Source: Chryseobacterium sp. VAUSW3 (GTDB lineage: Bacteria > Bacteroidota > Bacteroidia > Flavobacteriales > Weeksellaceae). From it: DNA of 64,000 nt. Within the stretch, counting starts at the first letter, position 1; each line of letters begins with the position of its first letter. Below are positions 16,580 through 25,521 of this stretch, piece by piece. Location of the stretch: positions 310,001 through 374,000 of the forward strand of contig NZ_NIUY01000001.1 of NCBI RefSeq assembly GCF_002205795.1, read 5' to 3'. A program made the translations under genes and the position numbers. Under the pieces are notes generated by a model. That model searched no databases. It worked only from the letters and a program-made list of their open reading frames with translations, and was not told the origin of the DNA.

Positions 16580-17603
16580 TGGTTTTATCTTTAGTGCTGT
16601 TTTCAATAGTATTGATGCGTTTCACGATTTCGGTGAAATTTCTGAAATGCACATAATTTCTTCTGTATTCTCCGGCATTAATGGCAGGTGATCCGTAAAG
16701 AATTTCCCCGTCTTTCGTGTTGGAATTCACGCCGCTCTGGGCCTGAACTTTCACCTGATTGCCGATGGTAATATGCCCAACAATCCCCACCTGACCGCCA
16801 ATCTGGTTCCAGTCACCAATAACGGTGGATCCTGCAATGCCCGCCTGAGCCGCGATTACATTATTCTCACCAATCTTTACATTGTGGGCGATCTGAATTA
16901 AATTATCGATTTTAGTTCCGTTTCCGATCACGGTTGAACCAATCGTACCTCGGTCGATACTGCAGTTGGAGCCAATTTCAACATGGTCTCCCAAAACAAC
17001 ATTACCCAGTTGCGGAATTTTCTGATAACCGTCTTTGGTCACCTGAAAACCGAATCCGTCTGATCCTATTACGGTATTGGAATGGATGACGCAGTTATCG
17101 CCAATCACGCAGTAATCATATATTCTTACCCCACTGTAAATAATACAGTTTTTGCCGATTTTTACATTTTTGCCGATATAAACGTGAGGGTAAATCTGGC
17201 TTTCGTCACCAATTTTTACTTTTTCGGAAACACAGGTAAACGCGCCAACATACACATTTTCACCAACTTTGGAAGTTTCATGAAATACTGCACCCTGCTC
17301 GATACCGGTCTTTCTGCCCTGCATTTCCTTATAAAGATTCATAAGAACCTGAAAAGAAAGATAAGCATCTTCTACTGCGATAATGGTGGTAGGATAAGTG
17401 TCTTTGGTTAAAAGTTTTTCGGAAACGATAAGTACTGAACATTTCGTTGTATCGATATAGTCTGCAAATCTATCCTGCGCGATGAAGGAAAGATGGCCTT
17501 CTTCACCACTCTCAATAGGGGAAACACCGCTAATAGTGGCATTTTCGTCGCCTATAATTCTTCCGTTGATAAAACCTGCGATCTGCGATGCTGTAAATTC
17601 CAT
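16572..17603 (-). CDS. lpxD: UDP-3-O-acylglucosamine N-acyltransferase
   Basis: A 343-residue LpxD that adds the second acyl chain to UDP-acylglucosamine. The N-terminal domain (MEFTASQIAGFINGRIIGDE) precedes a beta-helix; the catalytic His is in LIQIAHNVKIGENNV, and VGIVGHITIGNQV continues the helix. The C-terminal helix ends FTEIVKRINTIENSTK. ATG 17603 is chosen because a TAnnTTTG box lies 7 bases upstream; the longer TTG start would fall within the promoter. It overlaps lpxC-fabZ by 8 bases. Confidence 0.95.
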   Translation of the reverse strand: MEFTASQIAGFINGRIIGDENATISGVSPIESGEEGHLSFIAQDRFADYIDTTKCSVLIVSEKLLTKDTYPTTIIAVEDAYLSFQVLMNLYKEMQGRKTGIEQGAVFHETSKVGENVYVGAFTCVSEKVKIGDESQIYPHVYIGKNVKIGKNCIIYSGVRIYDYCVIGDNCVIHSNTVIGSDGFGFQVTKDGYQKIPQLGNVVLGDHVEIGSNCSIDRGTIGSTVIGNGTKIDNLIQIAHNVKIGENNVIAAQAGIAGSTVIGDWNQIGGQVGIVGHITIGNQVKVQAQSGVNSNTKDGEILYGSPAINAGEYRRNYVHFRNFTEIVKRINTIENSTKDKTSE

Positions 17604-17609
17604 ATCCTG

Positions 17610-17617
17610 CAAAGATA
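17610..17617 (-). promoter_or_regulatory. TAnnTTTG -7 box for lpxD
   Basis: Minus-strand TATCTTTG ends 7 bases before ATG 17603, so the mRNA should be almost leaderless. It gives the lpxD-lpxC-lpxA group its own promoter within a longer same-strand block. Confidence 0.6.
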
Positions 17618-17677
17618 AGAAAATATGGTTTACACAAAATAATTTTCAGAATTTTAGACGCCTAAAAACGTGTGTTT

Positions 17678-18352
17678 TTACTGCAATATAATTCCGCTTG
17701 ATTTCACAAATTTAATAGCGGGGGAATTATGAATGTGTGCTTTGAATTCCTTTATTTTTTCCGGACTGTTGTCCAACAAACCCATTTGAATGTATCCTTC
17801 TTTTTCCATCACCCACCAAAAAGACATGTTTTTCGCATACTTTTTGTTTACGGGATTCTGAGCAAAATCGTTCAGATAAGTCATTAATTTATTGAGCTCA
17901 TTATAAGAATATTTTTGCATCTTAAAATGCACATTTTCTCTGCCAATAATCTTAATAATTTCCCTTTTTCCTTTAGCCGTATCTCCAAATAAATTTATTT
18001 CCAGGTCACCGGAATCGTTGATAAAAGCTCCGCCATAATACCCGGGAATATTTTTGCCAAAGTGTTTGAGCAATTTTTCCAATTTTTGATTGGCTTCCCA
18101 CTGAAAAGCTGCATCGGCTTCGCCTGTATTTTTGTCTTGATTTTCTTCTACGTTTACTTCCCGATTTCCCTTTTCCTCCTCAACGATTTTTATTTCTGCT
18201 GTATTCTCTATAGTCGAACTATCAGAAACTTTATGTGTTTTAACAACTACGGAATCCTTTTTTACTGATTGTTGAATGGTATTTTGTATAGAATTTTTCT
18301 TTATGCAGGAAATGGCAAAAAGACCACTCAGAACCAACAGAATTTTTCTCAT
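17678..18352 (-). CDS. Hypothetical lipoprotein
   Basis: A 224-residue predicted lipoprotein. MRKILLVLSGLFAISC gives a lipobox (AISC, Cys16). A low-complexity charged linker (about 17-90; Ser/Thr/Val/Glu-rich) precedes a compact domain (QWEANQKLEKLLKHFGKNIP then GYYGGAFINDSGDLEINLFG and GKREIIKIIGREN, ending NSPAIKFVKSSGIILQ). I recognise no family. The ATG at 18352 matches the signal peptide; the longer frame from 18379 adds a non-signal extension. It lies between the HD-domain gene and lpxD on the same strand. Confidence 0.7.
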   Translation of the reverse strand: MRKILLVLSGLFAISCIKKNSIQNTIQQSVKKDSVVVKTHKVSDSSTIENTAEIKIVEEEKGNREVNVEENQDKNTGEADAAFQWEANQKLEKLLKHFGKNIPGYYGGAFINDSGDLEINLFGDTAKGKREIIKIIGRENVHFKMQKYSYNELNKLMTYLNDFAQNPVNKKYAKNMSFWWVMEKEGYIQMGLLDNSPEKIKEFKAHIHNSPAIKFVKSSGIILQ

Positions 18353-18402
18353 CACTTCCAATTTTGAAAGTAAGGGCAAAAACTGAACCGATTGGGATCT
18401 AA

Positions 18403-19614
18403 TTAAATCTCTCTTGGAAAAGACAGAATATATTTAGTATTCGATTGATTTATAAATGCGGAAAGAATCTGATTTTCTGAATCTTCGAGCCTGAATTTCT
18501 CACCATTTTTTGGAAGAAGATGAATTGGCTGTTTTTCTGTATTGTACGGAAGCAGCGTTCTTGAAATTTCATCCACGAGTTCCGCTCCATTTTCAATATT
18601 GAAGAAAGCGTTTGTTTTGGCAATTTTATCTTCAACAAAATCTTTTTCGAAAGGTTTTGAAGAAATCATGGTCTTCGGAAAATTCCTTTGAATAACACAT
18701 TTACACAGATAAGAAAGGATGAAATCATCACTTTTTGTCCAAAATTTCATCGCCTGTATCACATCATTATCATCCAACTCTGTAAATCTTTGGATGTCTT
18801 CTTTTGTGGCACGAACGAACTTATTTTTTTCGAGGAAATATTTTAAATTATCGGAAGCTTTGAGTTCTTTTCCTTCTGAAACCAACGTCTTTGCGCGGTC
18901 CAAAATCTTCACCAAAAGATGTTCCGCCAAAGCCGAAGTTTTGTGATAATACACCTGCCAATACATGAACATTCTCGCCGTTAAAAAATTTTCAATGGAA
19001 TATATTCCTTTTGCATCAATCACAAGTTTGTCATCCGCAACATTCATCATCGAAATAATCCTTTGTGTATTCACATTTCCTTCGGAAACGCCTGTGTAGA
19101 AACTGTCGCGTTTCAAATAATCCAAACGGTCTACATCAAGTTGAGAAGAAATCAACTGATTGAAAAATTTCCGGTGATATTTCCCTTGAAACATTTCTAT
19201 TGCCATCGTCAGTTCGCCGTCCAATTCTCTGTTCAAGTCATTCATTAACAACAATGAAAGCTTCTCATGATGCCAATCTTCCATCAACATATTTTCCAAA
19301 GCGTGCGAAAAAGGACCATGACCAATGTCGTGAAGCAGAATCGCCAGCATGGCAGATTTTTCTTCCTCTTTGGAAATTTCAGTGCCTTTCAGTCTCAATG
19401 TTTCCAGAGCGGTAAACATCAGATGCATGGCGCCCAAGGCGTGATGAAAACGGGTATGGGTAGCGCCGGGAAATATTAAATTCAGCAGGCCGGTTTGGGA
19501 AATCCGCCGCAGACGCTGGAAATAAGGATGCTCAATGACATCAAATAAAATTTCGTGAGGTATTTTTATAAAGCCGTGAACCGGATCGTTGATGATTTTG
19601 AATTTATTCGTCAT
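18403..19614 (-). CDS. HD-domain phosphohydrolase
   Basis: A 403-residue protein of the COG1078 type (HD superfamily; related to dGTP triphosphohydrolases). Opening MTNKFKIINDPVHGFIKIP is typical. The metal ligands are the His in TRFHHALGAMHL (57/58), the HD pair in LLHDIGHGPFSHALE (95-96) and a downstream Asp in LDVDRLDYLKRDS. It probably hydrolyses a nucleotide triphosphate or related phosphoester; the substrate is unproven. An exact -7 box lies 43 bases upstream of the ATG. It is the first gene of the lipid A/efp block and is divergent from porX. Confidence 0.9.
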   Translation of the reverse strand: MTNKFKIINDPVHGFIKIPHEILFDVIEHPYFQRLRRISQTGLLNLIFPGATHTRFHHALGAMHLMFTALETLRLKGTEISKEEEKSAMLAILLHDIGHGPFSHALENMLMEDWHHEKLSLLLMNDLNRELDGELTMAIEMFQGKYHRKFFNQLISSQLDVDRLDYLKRDSFYTGVSEGNVNTQRIISMMNVADDKLVIDAKGIYSIENFLTARMFMYWQVYYHKTSALAEHLLVKILDRAKTLVSEGKELKASDNLKYFLEKNKFVRATKEDIQRFTELDDNDVIQAMKFWTKSDDFILSYLCKCVIQRNFPKTMISSKPFEKDFVEDKIAKTNAFFNIENGAELVDEISRTLLPYNTEKQPIHLLPKNGEKFRLEDSENQILSAFINQSNTKYILSFPREI

Positions 19615-19656
19615 TGTTTAATGGCTGTCTCTTAGATAGGAATCAGTTTCGCACTG

Positions 19657-19664
19657 CAAATTTA
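19657..19664 (-). promoter_or_regulatory. TAnnTTTG -7 box for the HD-domain gene
   Basis: Minus-strand TAAATTTG, about 43 bases before the ATG at 19614. Confidence 0.6.
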
Positions 19665-19773
19665 AGTTTTTATACGGTGATACCGCTTTTTTTAAAAATA
19701 TCGTACCGCAGTCATTCAATTATTTAACGCAACTTTAACGTGTTTTTAAAAGAAATTTGGCAATCTTTGGTTG

Positions 19774-19781
19774 TACTTTTG
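19774..19781 (+). promoter_or_regulatory. TAnnTTTG -7 box for porX
   Basis: TACTTTTG matches the consensus, with a TTTGG at 19756 about 18 bases upstream as a plausible -33 element. A 6-bp hairpin (19796-19801 with 19807-19812) follows in the 5' untranslated region. Confidence 0.6.
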
Positions 19782-19836
19782 ACGCCTTACAGTAGGCCTG
19801 AAAAGCTCAGGCAATTAATCAGAACAATTGAAATAA

Positions 19837-21378
19837 ATGGCAAAATTAATATGGATTGATGATGAAGTGGATTTACTGAAACCTCATATTGTATTTTTAG
19901 AGAACAAAGGATATACGGTGACTCCGGTAAACAACGTAAACGAAGCACTGGAAATGATCGAAAAAGAAAATTTTCAGCTGGCTTTGCTCGACGAAAATAT
20001 GCCCGGCATCAGCGGCCTGGAAGCGATTCCGATGATTAAAAACATCGATTCTGCCATAAAGATCGTGATGGTAACCAAAAACGAGGAAGAAAGAATCATG
20101 GAACAGGCCATCGGTTCACAAATCGCTGATTATATTCTGAAACCCGTAAATCCGAATCAGGTACTGCTTTCTTTAAAGAAAAACCTTCAGGAAGAAACCC
20201 TCGTGGAGGAAAAAACAATTCTCGAATATCAGCAGCAGTTCCGCAACCTTTCCATGGAACTTTCTTATATGAGAACGTACCAGGACTGGGCAGAATATTA
20301 TAAGAAAATCCTGAACTGGGAAATAAAATTCGATAAGGTATTTGATAATGAATTTGCCGATTTACTGCAGTCGCAGAAAGAAGAAGCCAACATTCAGTTC
20401 TCTAAATTCATTGAAAACAACTACGAAGACTGGCTCCACACCAACGAAAAACCCATGATGAGCCACACTTTGTTTAAAGACAAGGTGAAACCGGAACTCG
20501 AAAAAGAAAAGGTGCTTCTCCTGATGATCGATAATTTACGTTACGACCAGTGGAAGGTAATCGAACCGCTTTTTACCAAGTTTTACAACAAAACCTCCGA
20601 AGATTACTATTTCAGTATTTTACCCACCGCAACACAATATGCAAGAAATTCGTTTTTTGCCGGTTTGCTGCCTTCGGAAATCGAAAAACGTTTTCCCGAT
20701 AAATGGTTTAATGACAATGAGGACGGAAACAAAAACGAACATGAGCGCGACTTTCTGGAAGATCAGATGAAACGGCTCGGACTTTCCGGCAAATCGATGA
20801 AATACCTGAAAATCCTTAACGCAGATTTTGAGAGAAAGATTCTGGATGATTTCAACCAGCACAAAAACAACGATCTGCTCGTGATTGTCTATAATTTCAT
20901 CGACATCCTGTCGCATGCGAAAACCGATAACGTGATTGTAAATCAGCTCATCCGGGACGATAAAACTTTCCGATCGCTTACGTACAACTGGTTCGAGAAT
21001 TCATCACTCATGAAAATCATCAAGCAGGCTGCTGAAAACGGATTTAAGCTGGTGATTACCACCGATCACGGAACGGTATATGTTAAAAAACCCAGCAAAG
21101 TGGTGGGAGACCGAGAAACCTCAACCAATATCCGCTACAAAACCGGCAGAAGTTTAACCTATGAAAACAGCGATGTATGGGCGATCTCTAATCCTGAAAA
21201 ATTATTTTTACCGAAAGGAAACCTGAGTTCCAAATATATTTTCGCGAAAAACAACACTTTTTTAGCGTATCCGAAAAACTACAATCATTTCGTGAATTAC
21301 TATAAAGAAACATACCAGCACGGCGGAATTTCCTTAGAAGAGGTAATTATCCCCATCAGCATTTTAGAGCCCAAATAG
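19837..21378 (+). CDS. porX: T9SS regulator PorX: response regulator with PglZ domain
   Basis: A 513-residue protein. The N-terminal receiver domain (1-120) has acidic IDDE at 7-10, the phosphoacceptor D52 in ALLDENMPG and the conserved K102 in YILKPVNP. After a helical linker (about 120-200), a PglZ/alkaline-phosphatase-like domain contains LMIDNLRYDQWK (D232) and ILPTATQYAR (T264, the expected nucleophile position), then VITTDHGT. This architecture is PorX, which works with the sensor PorY to control type IX secretion in Bacteroidetes and acts as a phosphodiesterase. PorY is not in the window. T9SS cargo genes are present at 46-64 kb, which fits this role. Confidence 0.93.
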   Translation: MAKLIWIDDEVDLLKPHIVFLENKGYTVTPVNNVNEALEMIEKENFQLALLDENMPGISGLEAIPMIKNIDSAIKIVMVTKNEEERIMEQAIGSQIADYILKPVNPNQVLLSLKKNLQEETLVEEKTILEYQQQFRNLSMELSYMRTYQDWAEYYKKILNWEIKFDKVFDNEFADLLQSQKEEANIQFSKFIENNYEDWLHTNEKPMMSHTLFKDKVKPELEKEKVLLLMIDNLRYDQWKVIEPLFTKFYNKTSEDYYFSILPTATQYARNSFFAGLLPSEIEKRFPDKWFNDNEDGNKNEHERDFLEDQMKRLGLSGKSMKYLKILNADFERKILDDFNQHKNNDLLVIVYNFIDILSHAKTDNVIVNQLIRDDKTFRSLTYNWFENSSLMKIIKQAAENGFKLVITTDHGTVYVKKPSKVVGDRETSTNIRYKTGRSLTYENSDVWAISNPEKLFLPKGNLSSKYIFAKNNTFLAYPKNYNHFVNYYKETYQHGGISLEEVIIPISILEPK

Positions 21379-21415
21379 TTTTTTTTCATAGTTTATTTAA
21401 ATTTGGGCTTAATGG

Positions 21416-21450
21416 GGCGGAAAGAATCAGAGATTTTTTCCGCCTTTTTT
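21416..21450 (+). terminator. Terminator after porX
   Basis: GGCGGAAA (21416-21423) pairs with TTTCCGCC followed by six T. Confidence 0.8.
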
Positions 21451-21493
21451 ATGGGTAGGCAGTAAATCTTCAGAAACAGGTCATTTCCTTTTG

Positions 21494-21501
21494 TAAATTT
21501 G
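21494..21501 (+). promoter_or_regulatory. TAnnTTTG -7 box for exonuclease III gene
   Basis: TAAATTTG, 17 bases upstream of ATG 21518. Confidence 0.6.
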
Positions 21502-21517
21502 AAGAAAATTAAATTGA

Positions 21518-22279
21518 ATGAGAATTATCTCCTATAATGTCAACGGAATCCGTGCTGCCTTTACCAAAGATTTTGTGGGCTGGCTGAAAATTTCGGATCC
21601 CGACATCATCTGTATTCAGGAAAGCAAAGCGGGCAACGACCAGATCGACATCGAAAGCCTTGAAAAAATCGGGTATCACAGTTTCTGGCATTCTGCACAG
21701 CGCAAAGGATATTCGGGTGTCGGAATTGCCTCTAAAATTAAACCTAACCACATCGAATACGGCTGCGGTATTGAACATTATGATTCCGAAGGGCGGATCA
21801 TCCGCGCAGATTTCGATGAGTTTTCGGTAATTTCGGTGTATGTTCCGTCCGCTTCAAACATCGAGAGACTGGGATTTAAGATGCAGTTCTGTTACGATTT
21901 CCTAGACTATATTAAAAACCTCAGCAAAACGATTCCTAACCTCATCATTTCGGGCGATTTTAATATCTGTCATCATGCGATCGACATCCATAATCCTGAA
22001 GGCCTTAAAAACACTTCCGGCTTCCTGCCGATGGAAAGAGAATGGATGACCAGGTTCATCGAAGAATGTGAGCTAATAGACACTTTCCGGTTCTTCAATG
22101 ACCAGCCCGATCATTATTCGTGGTGGAGTTACCGCCAGAATTCCCGAGCAAGGAACAAAGGCTGGCGCTTGGATTATAATTTAGTGTCGTATACGTTACA
22201 GGAAAAACTGTCGCGCGCAGTAATTCTTAAGGAAGCCGTACACAGCGACCACTGTCCGGTGATGGTAGAACTTCATTAA
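21518..22279 (+). CDS. xth: Exodeoxyribonuclease III
   Basis: A 253-residue AP endonuclease/3' exonuclease for base-excision repair. The catalytic residues appear as N7 in ISYNVNG, E35 in IQESKAG, GDFNICH (D and N) in the middle, the LDYNLVS Asp and the final HSDHCPVM (D244, H245). Length is normal for the ExoIII/Ape1 family. Its promoter is 17 bases upstream and a bidirectional terminator lies downstream, so it is monocistronic. Confidence 0.95.
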   Translation: MRIISYNVNGIRAAFTKDFVGWLKISDPDIICIQESKAGNDQIDIESLEKIGYHSFWHSAQRKGYSGVGIASKIKPNHIEYGCGIEHYDSEGRIIRADFDEFSVISVYVPSASNIERLGFKMQFCYDFLDYIKNLSKTIPNLIISGDFNICHHAIDIHNPEGLKNTSGFLPMEREWMTRFIEECELIDTFRFFNDQPDHYSWWSYRQNSRARNKGWRLDYNLVSYTLQEKLSRAVILKEAVHSDHCPVMVELH

Positions 22280-22302
22280 GACAATAAAAGATGAAAATAA
22301 AA

Positions 22303-22330
22303 AAAAGCCGACTCCTATGAATCGGCTTTG
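22303..22330. terminator. Bidirectional terminator
   Basis: AAAGCCGA and TCGGCTTT form an 8-bp stem with A and T runs outside, between convergent xth and rlpA-like genes. Confidence 0.75.
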
Positions 22331-22350
22331 CTTTTAAAAAAACGTAAAGT

Positions 22351-22722
22351 TTAATCGACAATTTCATATTCAACAGGCATGATACCGCGGGCGGTGTTGC
22401 CAATTGAATCGAACGCGGCTTTGGATAAATCCAATGCTCTGGAAGAGTGAAACGGACCTCGGTCGTTAATTCTCACTTCTACACTTTTTCCGGTTCTCAG
22501 GTTCGTTACCTGTACTATCGTTCCGAACGGAAGCGTTCTGTGTGCAGCGGTAAGCTTTCTGTTACTGAAAATTTCTCCGCTTGCGGTTTTCCTACCATTA
22601 AACTTATCGTGGTAGAACGATGCAAAACTTGTTTTGGCATCATTGGCATTAAACTTGTTGAAAGAATAAATACCAAGTGTTGAAATCATCATTATGATTA
22701 CGAGAATAACTCTTTTCATCAT
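22351..22722 (-). CDS. RlpA-like double-psi beta-barrel protein
   Basis: A 123-residue exported protein with an N-terminal hydrophobic segment (VILVIIMMISTLGIYSF) and a DPBB domain: ASFYHDKFNGRKTASGEIF, AAHRTLPFGTIVQVTNL, VRINDRGPF and RALDLSKAAF. These are the landmarks of RlpA-type septal-ring lytic transglycosylases, which act on peptidoglycan glycan strands. It lacks the SPOR domain and a lipobox, so it is a short, minimal member. Two in-frame ATGs start the gene; the first (22722) is listed. An exact -7 box lies about 30 bases upstream. Confidence 0.9.
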   Translation of the reverse strand: MMKRVILVIIMMISTLGIYSFNKFNANDAKTSFASFYHDKFNGRKTASGEIFSNRKLTAAHRTLPFGTIVQVTNLRTGKSVEVRINDRGPFHSSRALDLSKAAFDSIGNTARGIMPVEYEIVD

Positions 22723-22751
22723 TTTGAATTATTTTATTGGTTTTGACTCCG

Positions 22752-22759
22752 CAAATTTA
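22752..22759 (-). promoter_or_regulatory. TAnnTTTG -7 box for the rlpA-like gene
   Basis: Minus-strand TAAATTTG, about 30 bases upstream of ATG 22722. Confidence 0.6.
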
Positions 22760-23200
22760 TTTCGAAAACATTTCTTGCAACAACTCAGTTGTTAAATTGT
22801 GTTAACAAACTCTTAATTATATGTTAAGACACTTTGCCAATTCCCTATTCATGGGAAATAAGAAAGTTTGTTAAAAAGTGTTAAAAACAAGTTCAAAACG
22901 TTAACAAAATTAACTAATTACTGCATAGTTTCCCATTTATTAAAAACACAAAACACTTATAATCAGCCGGTTAATAAAATTGAAAATTTCGTTGAAAGGT
23001 TAGAAAATGATTAAAAAATAAATAATTTTATTAAGAAATAAAAAGATGCAATTTGAACTAATCTTAAACTAAAAAAATGCCTCAACACCTTTATAAATGC
23101 ACGTTTCAGGGTAAAGCGATTTTTACCATGAAAGACTGAACTTTTCTACTTAATTAAAATTTTAACTAAATTGAGCTGGTAAAATTCACTGAAAATAGAA
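22760..23200. other. AT-rich intergenic region rich in GTTAA motifs
   Basis: No gene of useful size is seen in 440 bases. Six GTTAA motifs occur within about 115 bases (22791-22906), two as the palindrome GTTAAC. ATGGGAAA (22851-22858) is repeated in inverse as TTTCCCAT (22929-22936). The region lies between divergently used promoters of rlpA (minus) and the end of rimO. A regulatory role is possible but unsupported. Confidence 0.4.
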
Positions 23201-23227
23201 AAACCAATGAAAATCATTGGCTTTTTT
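23201..23227 (-). terminator. Terminator after rimO
   Basis: On the minus strand CCAATGA and TCATTGG form a 7-bp stem with a 3-base loop; T runs follow. Confidence 0.75.
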
Positions 23228-23245
23228 GTTGCTTGTAAGATCAAT

Positions 23246-24547
23246 TTAAACAAGTTCTCCGTACAAATCGAATTCTTCCGCAGAAGTAATTTTAATATCA
23301 GCGAACTCGCCAATGGACAAATAGGTGTTTTCTGCAGACACCAAAACGGTATTATCTACGTCCGGCGAATCGAATTCTGTTCTTCCCACGAAATAGTTTC
23401 CTTCTTTTCTGTCGAAGATGCAGCGGAAGGTTTTGCCAATTTTTTCCTGGTTTTTCTCCCAGGAAATTTGGGACTGCAATTCCATAATCTCCTCTACCCT
23501 GGCCTCTTTCACTTCCTGCGGAACATTATCTTCCAAAACATAAGCGGTCGTATTTTCTTCGTGCGAATAAGTGAAGCATCCCAATCGATCGAAACGTTGT
23601 GTTCGCACCCATTCTTTCATTTCTTGGAATTTCTCTTCGGTTTCGCCCGGAAACCCCACAATTAAAGTTGTTCGGATGGCCATATCCGGCACTTTCTCTC
23701 TGAATTTATCCAGAAGCGCGTTGGTTTTTTCATGCGTCGTTCCACGCTTCATCGCTTTCAGAATATCTGAATTAATGTGCTGCAACGGGATATCAATATA
23801 GTTACAGACTTTTGGTTCGTTTTTAATGATTTCCAATACATCTTCAGGAAATCCGGTCGGGAAGGCGTAATGCAGACGAATCCATTCAATCCCTTCCACT
23901 TTTACCAATCTCAGAAGCAAATCTCCGAGTGCACGTTTTTTATAGATATCTAACCCGTAATAGGTAAGGTCCTGCGCAATTAAGATTAATTCTTTAACGC
24001 CTTTTTTTGCGAGCTTTTCAGCTTCAATCACTAAGTTTTCAATCGGTGTTGAAACATTTTTTCCTCTCATCAAAGGAATAGCGCAGAAGGAACACGGTCG
24101 GTCGCAGCCTTCAGCGATCTTCAGATAAGCGTAATGTTTCGGGGTGGTCGTCATTCTTTCACCCACCAATTCATGTTTATAATCTGCACCCAAATGTTTG
24201 AGCAAAATCGGCAAATCTCTTGTTCCGAAATATTGGTCTACATCCGGAATTTCTCGCACCAAATCTGGTTTGTACCTTTCGGAAAGACAGCCGGTCACAA
24301 AAACTTTTTCTACCTCACCCCGGTTTTTCGCTTCCACGAAATCGAGGATGGTATTGATGCTTTCTTCTTTCGCATTATCAATAAATCCGCAGGTATTAAT
24401 CACCACGATGTCGCCGCGGTCCTCGTGAACCACCTCTTTTCCGTTAGCTTGAAGCTGACCCATTAAGACTTCGGAGTCGTACACATTTTTGGAGCAGCCT
24501 AAAGTAACGATATTGATTTTCTTTTTTCCGACGGATTTCGTGCGCAT
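23246..24547 (-). CDS. rimO: Ribosomal protein S12 methylthiotransferase
   Basis: A 433-residue radical-SAM enzyme that methylthiolates an aspartate of ribosomal protein S12. The N-terminal cluster-binding domain has C18 (TLGCSKN), C53 (NTCGFI) and C87 (TGCLSERY). The radical-SAM CxxxCxxC is CDRPCSFC (C148, C152, C155). The C-terminal TRAM-like domain follows. The segment IDIPLQHINSDILKAMKRG is typical. ATG 24547 is chosen because the longer frame from 24595 would overlap the promoter box. Confidence 0.95.
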   Translation of the reverse strand: MRTKSVGKKKINIVTLGCSKNVYDSEVLMGQLQANGKEVVHEDRGDIVVINTCGFIDNAKEESINTILDFVEAKNRGEVEKVFVTGCLSERYKPDLVREIPDVDQYFGTRDLPILLKHLGADYKHELVGERMTTTPKHYAYLKIAEGCDRPCSFCAIPLMRGKNVSTPIENLVIEAEKLAKKGVKELILIAQDLTYYGLDIYKKRALGDLLLRLVKVEGIEWIRLHYAFPTGFPEDVLEIIKNEPKVCNYIDIPLQHINSDILKAMKRGTTHEKTNALLDKFREKVPDMAIRTTLIVGFPGETEEKFQEMKEWVRTQRFDRLGCFTYSHEENTTAYVLEDNVPQEVKEARVEEIMELQSQISWEKNQEKIGKTFRCIFDRKEGNYFVGRTEFDSPDVDNTVLVSAENTYLSIGEFADIKITSAEEFDLYGELV

Positions 24548-24592
24548 TTTTATATTGAATTTGAAATTGAAGACATTTATTTTTACAGGGTG

Positions 24593-24600
24593 CAAATTTA
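24593..24600 (-). promoter_or_regulatory. TAnnTTTG -7 box for rimO
   Basis: Minus-strand TAAATTTG, 46 bases upstream of the rimO ATG. Confidence 0.6.
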
Positions 24601-24605
24601 GGAAT

Positions 24606-24641
24606 AAAAAAAGACTTTAAGTTTCTGCTTAAAGTCTTTTT
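24606..24641 (-). terminator. Terminator ending the polysaccharide locus
   Basis: A perfect 13-bp stem (24609-24621 with 24628-24640), flanked by A and T runs. It lies just after rfbA and marks the end of the minus-strand polysaccharide block. Confidence 0.85.
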
Positions 24642-24662
24642 AAATATTTCATTTAAAACAGT

Positions 24663-25520
24663 TTAAATGATTCCTTTCAGGTAATCACCGTAACCGCTTT
24701 TTCCGTATTTTTTGGCCGATTCCAACAATTGTTCCTTATTGATGAATCCTTTTTTGTACGCAATTTCCTCTATACAAGAAATCTTGAAGCCCTGTCTTTT
24801 CTCCAGAACTTTTACAAACTCAGAAGCTTCATGCAAAGAATCGAACGTTCCGGTGTCGAGCCACGCGGTGCCACGGGACATTACTCCAACTTCTAACTGA
24901 CCTTTTTCAAGATAAATTTTGTTAACATCCGTAATTTCGAGCTCACCACGTGGTGAAGGCTTCAGGTTTTTGGCAATTTCAACCACCGAATTATCGTAAA
25001 AATACAAACCAGGAACGGCAAAGTTGGATTTAGGTTCCGCAGGTTTTTCTTCAATCGAAATGGCTTTAAAATTTTCATCAAATTCTACCACACCATATCT
25101 TTCAGGATCAGAAACTTGGTAAGCGAAAACGCAGCCTCCTTTGACATTGGTTTTTGAAGATAAAAGTTGCGGCAATCCTGCTCCGTAAAAAATGTTATCC
25201 CCTAAAACGAGCGCAACCGAATCATCACCCACAAATTCTTCTCCCAAAATAAAAGCTTGCGCCAAACCATCCGGACTGGGTTGCACTTTATACTGAATAT
25301 TACAGCCAATAGAAGAACCATCGCCCAAAAGTTTAACAAAACCTTCCTGATCGTGTGGGGTTGTAATAATTAAAATGTCCTTAATTCCCGCCAAAAGCAA
25401 GGTTGAGAGCGGATAATAAATCATCGGCTTATCATAAACCGGCATGAGTTGTTTGCTAACTGCAATCGTCAAAGGATAAAGTCTGGTTCCAGAACCTCCT
25501 GCAAGAATAATCCCTTTCAT
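24663..25520 (-). CDS. rfbA: Glucose-1-phosphate thymidylyltransferase
   Basis: A 285-residue nucleotidyltransferase that makes dTDP-glucose. Signature [11 protein letters not shown] is at 7-17; [23 protein letters not shown] and [10 protein letters not shown] also match RmlA. ATG 25520 begins MKGIILAGG; the upstream extension to 25559 runs through the rfbB stop region. It is one base from the rfbB stop and is the last gene of the locus. Confidence 0.96.
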   Translation of the reverse strand: MKGIILAGGSGTRLYPLTIAVSKQLMPVYDKPMIYYPLSTLLLAGIKDILIITTPHDQEGFVKLLGDGSSIGCNIQYKVQPSPDGLAQAFILGEEFVGDDSVALVLGDNIFYGAGLPQLLSSKTNVKGGCVFAYQVSDPERYGVVEFDENFKAISIEEKPAEPKSNFAVPGLYFYDNSVVEIAKNLKPSPRGELEITDVNKIYLEKGQLEVGVMSRGTAWLDTGTFDSLHEASEFVKVLEKRQGFKISCIEEIAYKKGFINKEQLLESAKKYGKSGYGDYLKGII

Positions 25521-25521
25521 A

